A DNA stretch of 64,000 bases, taken from assembly GCA_032622095.1 (NCBI GenBank), contig CP136066.1, positions 150,738,224 through 150,802,223 of the forward strand. Direction: 5' to 3'. The notes below the pieces were generated by a model, which made no database searches, was not told the DNA's origin, and was given only the letters and a program-made list of their open reading frames with translations. Below are positions 52,666 to 64,000 of the stretch, in pieces. Each line of letters starts with the position of its first letter. Position 1 is the stretch's first letter. Origin of the DNA: Siphonodentalium dalli (taxonomy: Eukaryota > Mollusca > Scaphopoda > Gadilida > Siphonodentaliidae). The translations under genes and the position numbers were made by a program.

Positions 52666-53855
52666 CTGACACCGCTGGCCCCTCGTTTGAGAGATCGATA
52701 AAAAAATCTAGATATGAAATCTCAGTTCATCCATCGCTGAAATATTTGTGTATACGTATAGAATATCTCAAGTTGATCTATTACACTAACGATAGTGTCA
52801 GTAATACGTAGGAGTTTGGCATATTTATGGAACAATATAGAATCGTTCATATGAAGGGTGTGAAGACAATTGGTTGCCGATGATGCTAATATATATATTA
52901 AACCAATTGGGTTAAATTACTAGTTTGACTAGAATGGTATCAAGTGCCACTGCACTACAGTGGCAAAAACCATCAAAGTAAATTACAAATACCGACACAA
53001 ATAAATAAAAGACACGCGATCATTGGTTATGTAGTCTTTGATTATATAACAGTGTGTCAATGTGAACATGCCCTTAGCGACTGATCTATACGGTCTTCGG
53101 GAACATATCATCAAAATGTCTATAGCGTTGAGAATGAGAAAGCTTGTTTTCCCAGTTAATTAATAAGGCATTTAATAATTCATATGTTTCAACATTCACA
53201 TTTTTAGTGCAATTGTTTCTCAATTGAACCACGCGCTCGACTGTTTGGCCGGACATGATTTCGGACATGATTTATATGCACCAGGATCTTTCGAATATGT
53301 TTTGAACTTCAAAGAATGTTTCCAGAAATATGTTCGCATCTCACTGTCTTTGCGAAAACAAAAAGATTCCGCACATATCCTTTAGACATGATCTCAACAC
53401 ATTTCCCGAGTTTTAAGTTACATAAAATAGGCTTCTAATGGACAGTACTATTGTCCACATTATATTTATTTATAACAGTAAAACACGAAGTTGTCGGCAG
53501 GTAGAATGGTTTAGCCTGCCCGTGTAATACGAGTCTCAGCTGTCTGGACATCGACACAATTATGTCTGGTGTTTTGCGCGCCCATGTAGCTTGTGACGTC
53601 CTGATGTGCGTCGTGACGTCATGGCGTCTTTATCGGTTTCCAGAAATAAATCATTCAATATTTTTCATTTATTACGATTTATTACCAAAATAAAACCAGA
53701 TTTATAAGAATCCAAATTAAGTATATATGTGGATTTAAATTGCAATTGATGCAATCATTTCATATTAGCGCATATATATGCATTCTTTACTCTATGTACT
53801 TCCGGTATGACGTAACATATTCGCGGAAGGATAGACAAATAGACTGGCGCAAATA
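52666..53855. other. Non-coding, nothing recognised
   Basis: AT-rich single-copy-looking sequence with only short chance ORFs. I looked for the missing MTARC exon encoding the segment after the SCTR-type motif and did not see it here. Confidence 0.4.
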
Positions 53856-53860
53856 GACTG

Positions 53861-56663
53861 CACGCCCGATAACCCTATAGGCTGGTGGCTGTGGGTAGGC
53901 ATATTGCTGTAGTGATATTGTGTGTCGGTTTTCACATTGTGCTCAGAATTTGAGGAAAATCATAAATTCTGGAATCCACCCGGCGAGAACGCTTATGGCA
54001 TTAGATAGGATCATGACTGGTGTATCCATACACCATTTGTGATAGCCGTGTGCCTTTAGATATATTTTTTATTACTTAATTTGTCGAATTTTACAACCGG
54101 TTTTTGTCGTTTATCAAAGAAACTACCTAATATAAATGGTAGAAATATCGATATGTAGGCTTCATGTACACATGTCACTAGATGCACATTCCATTGATAC
54201 AATGAAACCAAAATTCACAATAAAAGACATATTTTTCGTGGAAAAATATCGATTTTCCTGAGTGTCATATCACAAATTTATGACAGGCATATTGCCTCCG
54301 CAGATAGGCTCATGGCAAAGCACAAACTTGTTATGATAGGCAAGTGGCATTGTTGATAGGCACGTGGTAAATATTGACCAAGCTACAATTTAGCACTTTA
54401 AAGCCAACAATATGCAAATTCTGGCATATATTATTTTATAAATACACTCTGGAATGATTATTCATTCATATAAAATAGACAGAACCACACATATGTGTGC
54501 ATGGCGTGAAAATTAACGCACGAGTTTGTTACGCGGAATGTTACAACGTTACAACGATGGGGCGCGAGTTGTAACTTGCAGCATAATTTAATTTTCTCAC
54601 CACGCACACATATTGTGTGGTTGTGTTTTATTACACACCCACTAGAACTATTCAACATCGAGATTTAGCGTTTATTGATTCGTTTCTGTCGTAATTTATA
54701 GCCATTTTTATCAAACTGATAGGCGACTTTATTAATAAAGTTTGTAGTTATTGTTCACAAGATAAAGTTGACGTAATTTGTGACTCGTGACGTCGACGTT
54801 TTCCGTATTGTATACGTGTTGAATACGTTGGTAAAGATATTGTATGGGCTACACACTGCTCAATATAAGAAAATTAACAGAAAGATTCATCTAGATCGGG
54901 CTTTATTTCTTCTGGTTACGACATTATTTTAGCTTCTTTCTGAAATAGATAATTGAGCGGAGCCAGATATAAATACAATTGGACCACTATAAATGGTTGG
55001 CATTTTTTGTCAATACCGTGGGGCAGGTTAGGTACGAAGTAGGTACAAAGTGTCGGCTCTTTCACTAATGGCCTTCTAACGTCAACCATTTCTGAGATGT
55101 GCATTACAATTTAAACGGAAGTTGCAAAACCCGCTAAAATTTGTGCTATTATTCATAATAAACTGAATAAATACTAACTATTTATAAGTTTTAATACATT
55201 TTATCAGATTTATTGACTAATTTCTGCATTTAGAAGCAGAATCTTAGATTTAAATGTCAGAAAATCTGAAATCATCCCGCGATGACAACACGATGTTTTT
55301 TTCTGAGGTGATCATTTCTCCGATATGATATCGTACTCGGTGAATTTTAGAGGCACCCAAAAACCTGCCCCACGGTATTGACAAAAACATTTACCACTAT
55401 AAATGCACACGAAATCTCACGGCGATTCCTCCTATATATATATAGCCCATGAGACAACAGCGCCCACTCAATTAAGTTAACGCCCCACACACATTTGTAT
55501 TATTGCTCGGTGCTCCTGTTTATGTATATGCGGCATAACTGGGTCATGGTCCAGGTCCACTATATGTATGCTCTAGCTATACAGGTTCTAGCGTACCCTA
55601 ATTTTCGCACCTGATATTTCTCTGAGCCCAATGTCTTTACCTATATTGATACCACATAAAATTATGTATAACTATTAGCTACATTTAGCATTGGCGGGAC
55701 ATTGAATTATTGTTAATAGCATCGTATGCTGTTATTTATTTGTGTGCGGTTTATATTCCATAAACCGGCGTAGACATGAATCGTTCTGGTCGAAGAGAAA
55801 AAAACAAATATATGAACGCCATTCTTTCGCAGAACGCCAAAAATAAAACCGGCTATAAATGGTAGCTATATTATCTATATGTAGTGGACCATGACCATTC
55901 AGTCTGAAAACTGCACGAAGCTGGCATGGCTCATATTTTTACATTAAAATATGCTGAATAGTTTGGGCTATACTTTCCCCATTTTCAATTAAAACCCCAT
56001 TTTGCAAGTTTGTCACAGTTAAAACGTTTTACATTACAACTGCCAGTATTTAGTTTCTTGGAAATAAGTAGTGTATGTTTCCTGACTCATGGGCGATGTG
56101 AATTTACAACACTGTGAATAATATAGCATCACAAAAGCGTTTTTCTCAGACTAAAACCACTATTGATCATTGTGCTACATGCGTGTCTGTGTTTGCCATA
56201 TGTCTATCCTCTCGGTGTTTGGCTATTCAATATGCCTACCACAAAATATTGACGGGACAGTATGTCAAATAGCTTTTTTTAACTGAAAAATGCATTATTT
56301 GAGTTCGCAGTCATGTTTGTCTTGTCATTGAGATAATATACCACATGTATCCACGAAAATAACTTACAAATCGACATGCTGAGCAAATTTGGGAGTCTGT
56401 TTACTTTGAAAGTTTGAAAAAGTCGACAAAATCCGAGATATTTTGTCTTCAAACAACGTATTCTACAATGCCAAATTGTTACCAAGAGGTTCAACTTATA
56501 AATCAGACATTACTGCATCTGACGTGATAAACAAATCTGACCTTTTACAGCGTATTTGATCAATTATAATCTAAAACATACCTTGGTTGAGAAACCCGCC
56601 ACGCAATATCACTACAGCAATATGCCTACCCACAGCCACCAGCCTATAGGGTTATCGGGCGTG
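53861..56663. mobile_element. 2.8 kb element, identical 60 bp ends (CAC...GTG), 5 bp duplication
   Basis: The left end starts CACGCCCGATAACCCTATAG and is identical for 60 bp to the reverse complement of the right end; weaker similarity continues about 12 bp further. GACTG flanks both ends (53856-53860 and 56664-56668). Inside, CAATACCGTGGGGCAGGTT (about 55011) is inverted at about 55364, giving a second nested inverted pair. The only ORFs are under 75 codons and unrecognised, so it looks non-autonomous. The 5 bp duplication and CAC start recall Transib-type elements, but the terminal heptamer does not fit the usual Transib consensus, so the class is left open. Confidence 0.8.
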
Positions 56664-56782
56664 GACTGGCGCAAGTAATTATACGAAACTTGTAGCGAGT
56701 GGGGAATAATGTAATCTTAATATGGCCGCACGTGACACGTAGTGGAGCAACCACAGAATGTGTGGTGATTCCATATTAATTA

Positions 56783-59700
56783 CAGTAATCATAGGATGAT
56801 AATTATGCGTGGTACCACTTTACTGACGAATGGTGCTGTGTATATGGAATCCTATTAGGGCCACTTGCTAATGGCGCTTTCGGCGCACTTTTTGTCGCTT
56901 TCGGCGCGCGTGCGCCATTAGCGTTGTTTCGGCGCGCGCCTATGGAATCCTATTACCACCCTATGTGTGCCGATCGGTGTATTGCTGTGGGTCGGTGTAG
57001 AGCTGCTAACCACGGGAATTCCCGTACGAGGGGTAGATTGGAAAACGTGGTTTGTCAAAGCACAGAATGAAATTTTCTTAACTGTTTTTTTGCTTTAATC
57101 ATCGAACAAAGGAACCAACAAACAGTAAGTATGATTGCCTAGTTAATAATATAGCATAATCGCGTCCCTTCAATACTTTTATCACAGCTTTTGCCTCGAA
57201 AAAGGTAAAATTCCTGTTTAAATCTCCATAACTTTTGCAAACCAACACCTTTACTTCGAGAAACCAATTTAAATTATAGGCAAATATATTGAGAATCAAT
57301 TTGGGTGCATAAACCCAACCATCAAAGCTATATTTCTTGGTGAAAATTTAGTTTGACGGAGGGCACTACCGAGAAAAAATGGCACGAATATAGCACGAGA
57401 AGATCATCTGATAGTTACGATTTTACCGCAAATGTTCGGGAAATAGCAAAATATTGACATTCCAGTTTCATTGAGATTTTAATGGAATTTGAACTAAATT
57501 CAGCTGTTTCCTTATTCGATGATCTGTTGGAATATGCAATTGATCTAATATCGATATGGCATGTCTGTAATAACCTACAGCATTGTATTTATTACCTATC
57601 TAGCATATATGTGTGATTTATACAGATTTCCCAGTTAATTATCAGGTAGGCCTATCTATGTATATTGTCACTGCCGAAATTGACGTCATTTCCCCTTTGA
57701 CGTTTAATTTCTTTTTGTGAAATTTCGTGCATAAATTGTCTTTTAAAAGTTGTTCCCAACAATTTAAACCACACATCAAGCTGCCAAATTTCTAGCCGGG
57801 ATATGTAATAAACAGAATAACCAACAGGCTGCGACGATTACGTGATATAACGCACTCAGTATAGCTGTAATAACTTGTAAACTCTTTCATTCGGGTTTCT
57901 GTCAGGTCCATCCACCTTGTGACGTATATCACGTAATCATTGAATCCAGTTGATTGATCTCAATATAAGTAAGTTCCATAATATTCATTCACATGGTGAT
58001 TTCTCTCATAATTTCCGGGATGGTGCAGGCGTTTAAATGTTTTCACTGACCTGGGTGATATTGTAGATCACATGCAAGTTCACAGATCACGGACAATGTG
58101 AGTTGCGCTATTTGGAAAAGTTTTTGGACCATGCGACAGGGACAGAGAAATACGCGCTGAAAGTTCATCGTGGTGTCATTCCAACAGACCTAGTCTCAGA
58201 GGGGAGAAAGGTCGATGTTAATGACGAGTCAATATACATTGCCAATGTGAAATCAAAAGTAAAAAAACTCAACACACCTGTCAAGCGAAAACTAAACTAT
58301 GAATCAGAACTAGTTGATGAACAAGAAGACAGTTCAATGGATGATACCAGTGGCAGTAGTATCCCAATAGACGAAACGGAATTTGAAGTTGAGATTGAGT
58401 ACAACAGTTAGAAGGTAGGGGCATGTCGATCTGTATGTGGAGATGAATCGACTGATCGCTCATGGCTCACTGCCCTTAGACAATATATTTTATTTGTTAT
58501 TCTTGGACTTAATCCGGTTATTTTCTTTGCCAACTACATCGATGATGCGATTTCCAAGAGAAACTAAAATGTTCTGGTTAGCTGGATATCGGCTATTTCA
58601 AGGAAAATTTCTTCGTTTCATGCGGGGTCCTCAACACATTGGCTACATAACTCAAGGATTAACAGAGAAAAACTACTATGACCCTCTAACAGCTAAGCTG
58701 AATTTTGCCGTACCTCATAGACTCAACCTTATGACAAAGGACCAAGAATCTAAAAAAAAACAATTGTTCTTAAGAATCTAAGAGTTATCTTCCTGGTATT
58801 CATGTTTTCGCCAAGACATTATCCAGCAAGTAGCACATGTGTTTGGAAAAAATAGTTAAGATAGCAGTCGACGGAAAAAAGATATGCAGAGGAAAAGGCA
58901 AAGTTCTTGGTGATGTTGATTGTTGGGGAAGAGAAACCGAGCCAACTCTGGAAGACAGACGGAAAACACTGGAGAAGGACAAAGAAGCAGTATCAAGATG
59001 TTTGCAAATTATAGAAGATTGTGAGGCCTGTGGAATCGATGACTTGGAGTCAGTCTTGTCTTCTGCATCTTCGGAATTAGTCGAGATAATACAACACATC
59101 ATCACAAGACTCGTTGAGACCAACATGATTCTAAAAGCTAATGCCAACTCTGCGACGCAATTAATACAATACGAAACAACTAAGGCTACGTCATAATAAA
59201 ATGATATTTGCACCTGACGTAAATTTTTATACGATATGTTTAGTCATGATCAATATCAGTCCCATATATGTTTGAAGAATGTCCTGAGAATAACACCGCC
59301 TAAACCTGCTAAAATACCAGCATATATGAAGGTTTAATTTCAGCTATCATCCGGTCTTTGAAAGCTTTTTCCCGATCATACCATGTTTTCTCATTGCTAT
59401 ATTCGTGCCATGTTTTCTCGGTAGTGCCGTCCGTCAAACTAAATTTTCACCAAGAAATATAGCTTTGTTGGTTGGGTTTACGCACCCAAATCGATTCTCA
59501 ATATATTTGCCTATAATTTCAATTGGTTTCCCGAAGTAAAGGTCTTGGTTTGCAAAAGTTATGGAGATTTAAACAGGAATTTTACCTTTTTCGAGGCAAA
59601 AGCTGTGATAAAAGTATTGAAGGGACGCGATTATGCGGTATTATTAACTAGGCAATCATACTTGCTGTTTGTTGGGTCCTTTGTTCGATGATTAAAGCAA

Positions 59701-60317
59701 AAAAACAGTTAAAAAAAATTCATTCTGTGCTTTGACAAACCACGTTTTCCAATCTACCCCTCGTACGGGAATTCCCACGGTTAACAGCTCTACACTGACC
59801 CACAGCAATACACCGATCGGCACACATAGGGTGATTACGGCCACTTGCTAATGGCGCTTTCGGCGCACTTTTTGTCGCTTTCGGCGCTTTCGGCGCGCGC
59901 GCCGAAAGCGACAAAATGTGCGCCATTAGCGTTGTTTCGGCGCGCGCCGAAAGCGCCGAAAGCGACAAAACATGCGCCATTACGGCGCACTTTTTGGCGC
60001 TTTCGGCGCTTTCGGCGCGCGCCGAAACAACGCTAATGGCGCACATTTTGTCGCTTTCGGCGCTTTCGGCGCATCGCGCCAAAAGCGACAAAAAGTGCGC
60101 CGAAAGCGCCATTAGCAAGAGGCCGTAATAGGATTCCATAGTATGCGCGCGCGCCGAAACAACGCTAATGGCGCACGCGCGCCGAAAGCGCCGAAAGCGA
60201 CAAAAAGTGCGCCGAAAGCGCCATTAGCAAGTGGCCCTAATAGGATTCCATATTATGGACACAGCACCATTCGTCAGTAAAGTGGTACCACGCATAATTA
60301 TCATCCTATGATTACTG
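56783..60317. mobile_element. 3.5 kb element with ~0.65 kb inverted ends and degraded ORFs
   Basis: It starts CAGTAATCATAGGATGATAA and ends with the reverse complement, ...ATCATCCTATGATTACTG. The arms (to about 57400 and from about 59400) share CGTGGTACCACTTTACTGAC, the GCGCTTTCGGCGC block, CGGGAATTCCCGTACGAGG and AAATATATTGAGAATC-type segments. The right arm is longer because its GC-rich palindromic block has expanded. The core carries three plus-strand coding-like segments (58067-59196). CA...TG ends would suit hAT-like elements, but no 8 bp duplication is visible. Confidence 0.75.
58067..59196 (+). pseudogene. Degraded element-encoded protein, three reading-frame segments
   Basis: Three segments follow each other in different frames. 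(1) 58067-58411, opening after an AG as a possible exon: C-x-F-T-D-H-G-Q-C near the start, FLDHATGTEKYALKVHRG, then an acidic C-terminus. (2) 58437-58781: LPLDNIFYLLFLDLIRLFSL, TKMFWLAGYRLFQGKFLRFM, then LNFAVPHR. (3) 58837-59196: KIAVDGKKICRGKGK and GDVDCWGRETEPTLEDRR, then a helical Glu/Lys-rich tail. The non-random composition and position inside the inverted ends suggest one protein of this element broken by frameshifts. A VDGKKI strand is what one would expect near a catalytic Asp of a DDE-type enzyme, but that is conjecture; I cannot name the family. Confidence 0.45.
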
Positions 60318-61912
60318 ATTTTTGGCGCTTTCGGCGCTTTCGGCGCTTTCGGCGCTTTCGGCGCTTTCGGCGCTTTCGGCGCACCGCGCCGAAAGCGACA
60401 AAATATGCGCCATTAGTGCAATCGGCGCGGTGCGCCATTAGTGCATTCGGCGCGGTGCGCCATTAGCGCGGTGCGCCGAAAGCGACAAAATATGCGCCAT
60501 TAGCGCATGTACAATTAAGTATGTGATCACCCCAGCAGGGGTGCCGGAAGAGGGGGCAGATGGGGCAGCTGACCCCCTGCCCTTGACCAAGGGGGCGAGC
60601 GGGGGCAGGACTTGCCCTTTTTCTGGAGAAAGAAAATGCTTTTTGTGTGTTTAATCTCATGTTTTTACAGTAAAATGTGACTTTTTTTGTCCAAATACCA
60701 CCAATTTCACAAGGAATATAATTTTTTTGTCAATTTTGTCACAAAACGGCCATAAAAACCGACAAATACCTTTAAAATAGGGATTTTTGCCACAATGAAT
60801 TTATGGTTATTTTTCCGAGTTTGCGGAGAAAATGCCCTCTTTTTTTGCAGAAAAGTGCCCTTTTTGTAGGCTCTGCCCCCCCCCCTGCCCTTGGATGCTT
60901 CCGGTGCCCCTGCACAGATCGGGCATGGCCATATGTACAATGTATAGGCCTATGTATCAATTTTAAAAGGGAGGGGCTGAATTTTGCTGTACATAGACCT
61001 CCAAATGCTATAATTTGTCATTATTCAGATTTAAAATTATTGTGGCCGTGTGGTCCTGGTCCCTCCTTTGTGGGTAGTTAAAGGTACTCAATCCGATCAG
61101 ACGGTCCCAGGGATGTGGCTAGAGGGTCTCCGTTGGGGGTGTCCACCTTGTGAAATTCCAACTGCACCTCCTTGAATCAGAATCAGACAAAACACAAATT
61201 TTACATTATTCCATTTGCACCCCCCCCCCCCCTTGCACCTTAGTGCTCATGCCTAATATCCTAACATCTAGTGGTCTAAATCCAGACAAATGCACACGGC
61301 TATGGACAAGAGACCAGGACACACCGGGCTGACCATTGTTGTTCAACGCAGTGTGAGAAATGTTTTTGAAAACTGTACAAGAAAATCACAAATCCTAGCA
61401 TCTAGACTGGCCTCAACTGAAGCTTGGGTCAGCTGCCCACTCTGCCCCCTCTTCCGGCACCCCTGCTGGGGTGATCACATACTTAATTGTACATGCGCTA
61501 ATGGCGCATATTTTGTCGCTTTCGGCGCACCGCGCTAATGGCGCACCGCGCCGAATGCACTAATGGCGCACCGCGCCGATTGCACTAATGGCGCATATTT
61601 TGTCGCTTTCGGCGCGGTGCGCCGAAAGCGCCGAAAGCGACAAAAAGTGCGCCGTAATGGCGCATGTTTTGTCGCTTTCGGCGCGCGCCGAAACAACGCT
61701 AATGGCGCACATTTTGTCGCTTTCGGCGCGCGCGCCGAAAGCGCCGAAAGCGACAAAAAGTGCGCCGATCGGCGCACATTTTGTCGCTTTCGGCGCGATG
61801 CGCCGATCGGGCCGAAAGCGACAAAAAGTGCGCCGAAAGCGCCATTAGCAAGTGGCCGTAATAGGATTCCATACGCGCCGAAAGCGACAAAATATGCGCC
61901 GTTACGGCGCAC
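60318..61912. mobile_element. GC-rich GCGCTTTCGGCGC foldback element
   Basis: The left part (60318-60580) opens with six perfect copies of GGCGCTTTC, followed by a mosaic of ACAAAATATGCGCCATTAG and TGCGCCATTAGTGCA. Then comes ATGTACAATTAAGTATGTGA, TCACCCCAGCAGGGGTGCCG. The right part (61430-61860) is its inverted counterpart. Between them lies a fragment of the 23.4/36.5 kb arm family (61100-61420: TCTCCGTTGGGGGTGTCCAC, CTAGCATCTAGACTGGCCTC). The repeat is open in several frames on both strands, giving spurious Ala/Ser/Lys-rich ORFs. Confidence 0.78.
61100..61425 (-). repeat. Fragment of the 23.4/36.5 kb repeat-arm family
   Basis: It matches 35530-35905 in order and orientation: GAGGGTCTCC, GTGTCCACCTTG, a poly-C run, CCAGACAAATGCACAC, GAGACCAGGA, ACACCGG, and ATCCTAGCATCTAGACTGGC. 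It shows that the arm sequence is dispersed and can reside inside other elements. Confidence 0.85.
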
Positions 61913-61924
61913 TTTTTGCTGCAG

Positions 61925-63690
61925 AAGAATTAACTGAACGAATAATTGAAATGATGATCATCACTACGACATTTAATGACTTTCGAAAAGAACTTTTGTC
62001 AAAAGAGCACGGCTACACAATCAAAGATGCGCTACAAAGAGGGTACGAGTAGGAAGCAATGAGTTATCAAAGAAATCACTTAGCAGAATATATACTGGAC
62101 ACCATAATATTGATACTATTGTTAAGAATCATACAGCTTGTGGAAATTGTGGGCTCAAACATAAGCCTCAACCATGCCCAGCGTTCCATGACACTTGTGA
62201 ATTTTGCCGAGTAAAGGGACATTGGAAGCGTTTTTGCAGGAAGATCGAGACAGCGTCAAGATGATCCGCGAAGAAAACCACAACGAAATCGATCTCACTC
62301 TCAGAATCGCAGACGCTCATATAGTAGACGGCGATACACAACTAGACATAATAGAGATAAAAGCCAGAATTATCAAACAAAATCACAAGATGAAATACAT
62401 ATGGATTCGAGAAATAGGCAAGTTCCCAACGACATGCAAAGCCAGCAGTTTTATTGCATCACCCTCAGTGACTTGTCATTTGAAGAGCATAACCGTGTCG
62501 AAGCATATACCACAGTATTGTGGAAAATAAACACAACCAGGTGAAAGTACTGAATGTGATGGTGAACAGGGTGTTGGACATGACAACTATGTTCGACCAC
62601 ATGAATGTGACATACACAATGATATTGAAAAACGATCATATGGATGTGAGATGTCAGAAACTCAAAGGGATAAACGAGAGGACTGCCAAATGCAATCAAT
62701 AAAATTCCCTGATATGTGTAACAACAGAAATGGACAATCACCAACTCACACGACATCAGTTACATCAATCGCTGATCTTAAAAAACTCTTCCCAGATTGC
62801 TTTGACGGAATTGGTAATTTTAAAGGCGAGGAGGCATTGCATATCAAAACAGGTGCCAATCCTTTCATTGACCACCTAGACGGGTATCTGTGCATGTTGA
62901 ACAGCCTATATATGATGCTTTAAAGAAATTGGAGGAGCAAGGAGTAATTCGGAAAATAAATAACCACACTCAATGGTGTTCATCACTGACTTATGTCACT
63001 AAAACTGATGGGAACCTCGGGATATGCCTGGACCCACAGAAACTCAACAAGCTTTAGAGAGATGTCCGCACAAAATTCCAACTATTGAAGAAATTACACC
63101 TAAGTTTGCCAAAGCCAAAGTTTTCTCAAAATTGGATGCAAAAGCAGGATATAGGTGAATAAAACTGGACACAGAGAGTCAGGAACTGACCACATTTCGA
63201 ACGCCTTTTGGAAGGTGGTGTTGGATGCGCCTCCCATTTGGTTTATGTGTCAGTCAAGCTCTATTTCAGCAACGAATGGATGTAATAATAGAACAATGTG
63301 AATTCTGTGTATGTATAAGCGATGATCTGATCATATACGTCGAAAACGAAGTTCAACTCGACCAGAGACTGTTAAAGTTCATGCAAATTGATTGAAAGGC
63401 TCAATTCAGAGAAGTGCGTTATTAAAACGAACAGCATTTCATTCTTTGGCAGAGTATTCAACACGACCAGAGACTGTTAAAGTTCATGCAAATTGATTGA
63501 AAGGCTCAATTCAGAGAAGTGCGTTATTAAAACGAACAGCATTTCATTCTTTGGCAGAGTATTCACATACAAAGGTGTGTTTCCAGATCCGACAAAAGTC
63601 GAGGACATTAAGCAAATGCCTATTCCCAGAGACAAAAAAAGAGCTTTATGTTCTAACTCGCTTCGCTCGAACGAACATAAATGATTTAAA
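61925..63690 (+). pseudogene. Ty3/gypsy-type retrotransposon gag-pol fragment, decayed
   Basis: Gag end: EELTERIIEMMIITTTFNDF and RKELLSKEHG, then two zinc knuckles at 62139-62237, CGNCGLKHKPQPC and CEFCRVKGHWKRFC (the second a canonical CX2CX4HX4C). The protease region is not readable. At 62760-62930 FPDCFDGIGNFKGEEALHI is the usual linker before reverse transcriptase. RT pieces follow in shifting frames: LKKLEEQGVIRKI, SLTYVTKTDGNLGICLDPQK, FSKLDAKAGY, TTFRTPFGRWCWMRLPFGL and the catalytic-box remnant ISDDLIIY at about 63315-63340. Stops and frameshifts are scattered through it. A 107 bp tandem duplication (63361 and 63468) follows. No LTR, RNase H or integrase was seen; it is a dead fragment. 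Confidence 0.85.
63361..63574. repeat. 107 bp direct duplication in the gypsy fragment
   Basis: ACCAGAGACTGTTAAAGTTC and the following ~100 bp, to TTTGGCAGAGTATTC, occur twice in tandem with almost no change. It is a recent duplication in dead coding sequence. Confidence 0.88.
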
Positions 63691-64000
63691 AAATAACAAC
63701 GACTAATGAGATTATATAATATTTATTAGGATAAACTCAGGTCTGCCGCAAACCGGCCCGAAATAACGGTTATGAAAAATAACAATAACAGTATACGAAT
63801 TACCATGCAACGGTCTCAGCCATGTTTGCAATGATCAGCTATTTGAAGGATTGAATGTTAGATGAGAAACGATACATCTCTGACCGAAAATAGCTGTCGC
63901 TTCATGGGTGGGAGGGGAGGGGCTTTAACCTGTGCGTAGAATGGCAAGACTATGCTGTCTTGGCCATGCATGTGGATTCGGGTGATTGATTAGATCCGTG
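63691..64000. other. End of window, nothing recognised
   Basis: Sequence after the gypsy fragment has no supported ORF and no visible LTR. A GGGAGGGGAGGGG run lies near 63911. Confidence 0.4.

Noticed and set aside
59720-61937. Ala/Ser/Lys-rich ORFs on both strands in the GC-rich mosaic
   Set aside because: Palindromic GCGCTTTCGGCGC sequence reads open in several frames on both strands; the ORFs have no domain and break at repeat edges.
1-64000. tRNA and rRNA genes
   Set aside because: I looked for B-box-like GGTTCGANTCC motifs with cloverleaf context and for rRNA-like blocks and saw none; a covariance-model scan would be decisive.

Overview
This is AT-rich, intron-containing metazoan nuclear DNA. 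Phase-matched GT-AG introns, one recognisable host gene, a metazoan-type Ty3/gypsy fragment and many inverted-repeat DNA elements fit a marine invertebrate; a mollusc or other lophotrochozoan is my guess, but the sequence does not settle the clade. Most of the window is transposon-derived.

Layout. 0-9.9 kb: non-coding, with two miniature inverted-repeat elements (60-1048, 4032-5212) and fragments of other repeats. 9.9-20.0 kb: a ~10 kb mobile element. Its inverted ends each hold 7-8 tandem copies of a ~120 bp unit, and it carries one 13-exon plus-strand gene. That gene encodes a P-loop ATPase with SF3-helicase-like motifs A, B and C and a C-terminal PHD-like zinc finger. This copy is damaged by a frameshift and a stop. 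20-23.4 kb: non-coding, with two strong hairpins. 23.4-36.5 kb: a second large inverted-repeat element holding a broken CACTA (En/Spm, TNP2) transposase and interrupted by an 85 bp tandem repeat. A third foldback element (28955-33855) sits inside that repeat with a readable 3 bp target duplication.

39.2-51.2 kb: the only convincing host gene, the first five coding exons of a mitochondrial amidoxime reducing component (MTARC, MOSC family). Its 3' exons were not found. Its introns hold several MITEs, a ~2.5 kb 45-bp satellite and a tandem amplification of the exon 3 / intron 3 junction that multiplies the splice donor. 51.4-52.7 kb: a foldback element made of CTCCGAAG-type repeats.

53.9-56.7 kb: a young-looking element with identical 60 bp terminal repeats starting CAC and 5 bp flanking repeats. 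56.8-60.3 kb: an element with ~0.65 kb inverted ends and degraded, unassigned ORFs. 60.3-61.9 kb: a GC-rich palindromic foldback built on GCGCTTTCGGCGC. 61.9-63.7 kb: a decayed Ty3/gypsy gag-pol fragment.

The recurring theme is DNA elements whose long inverted ends are themselves built of tandem repeats; the helicase/PHD element at 9.9-20 kb is the best candidate for something undescribed.
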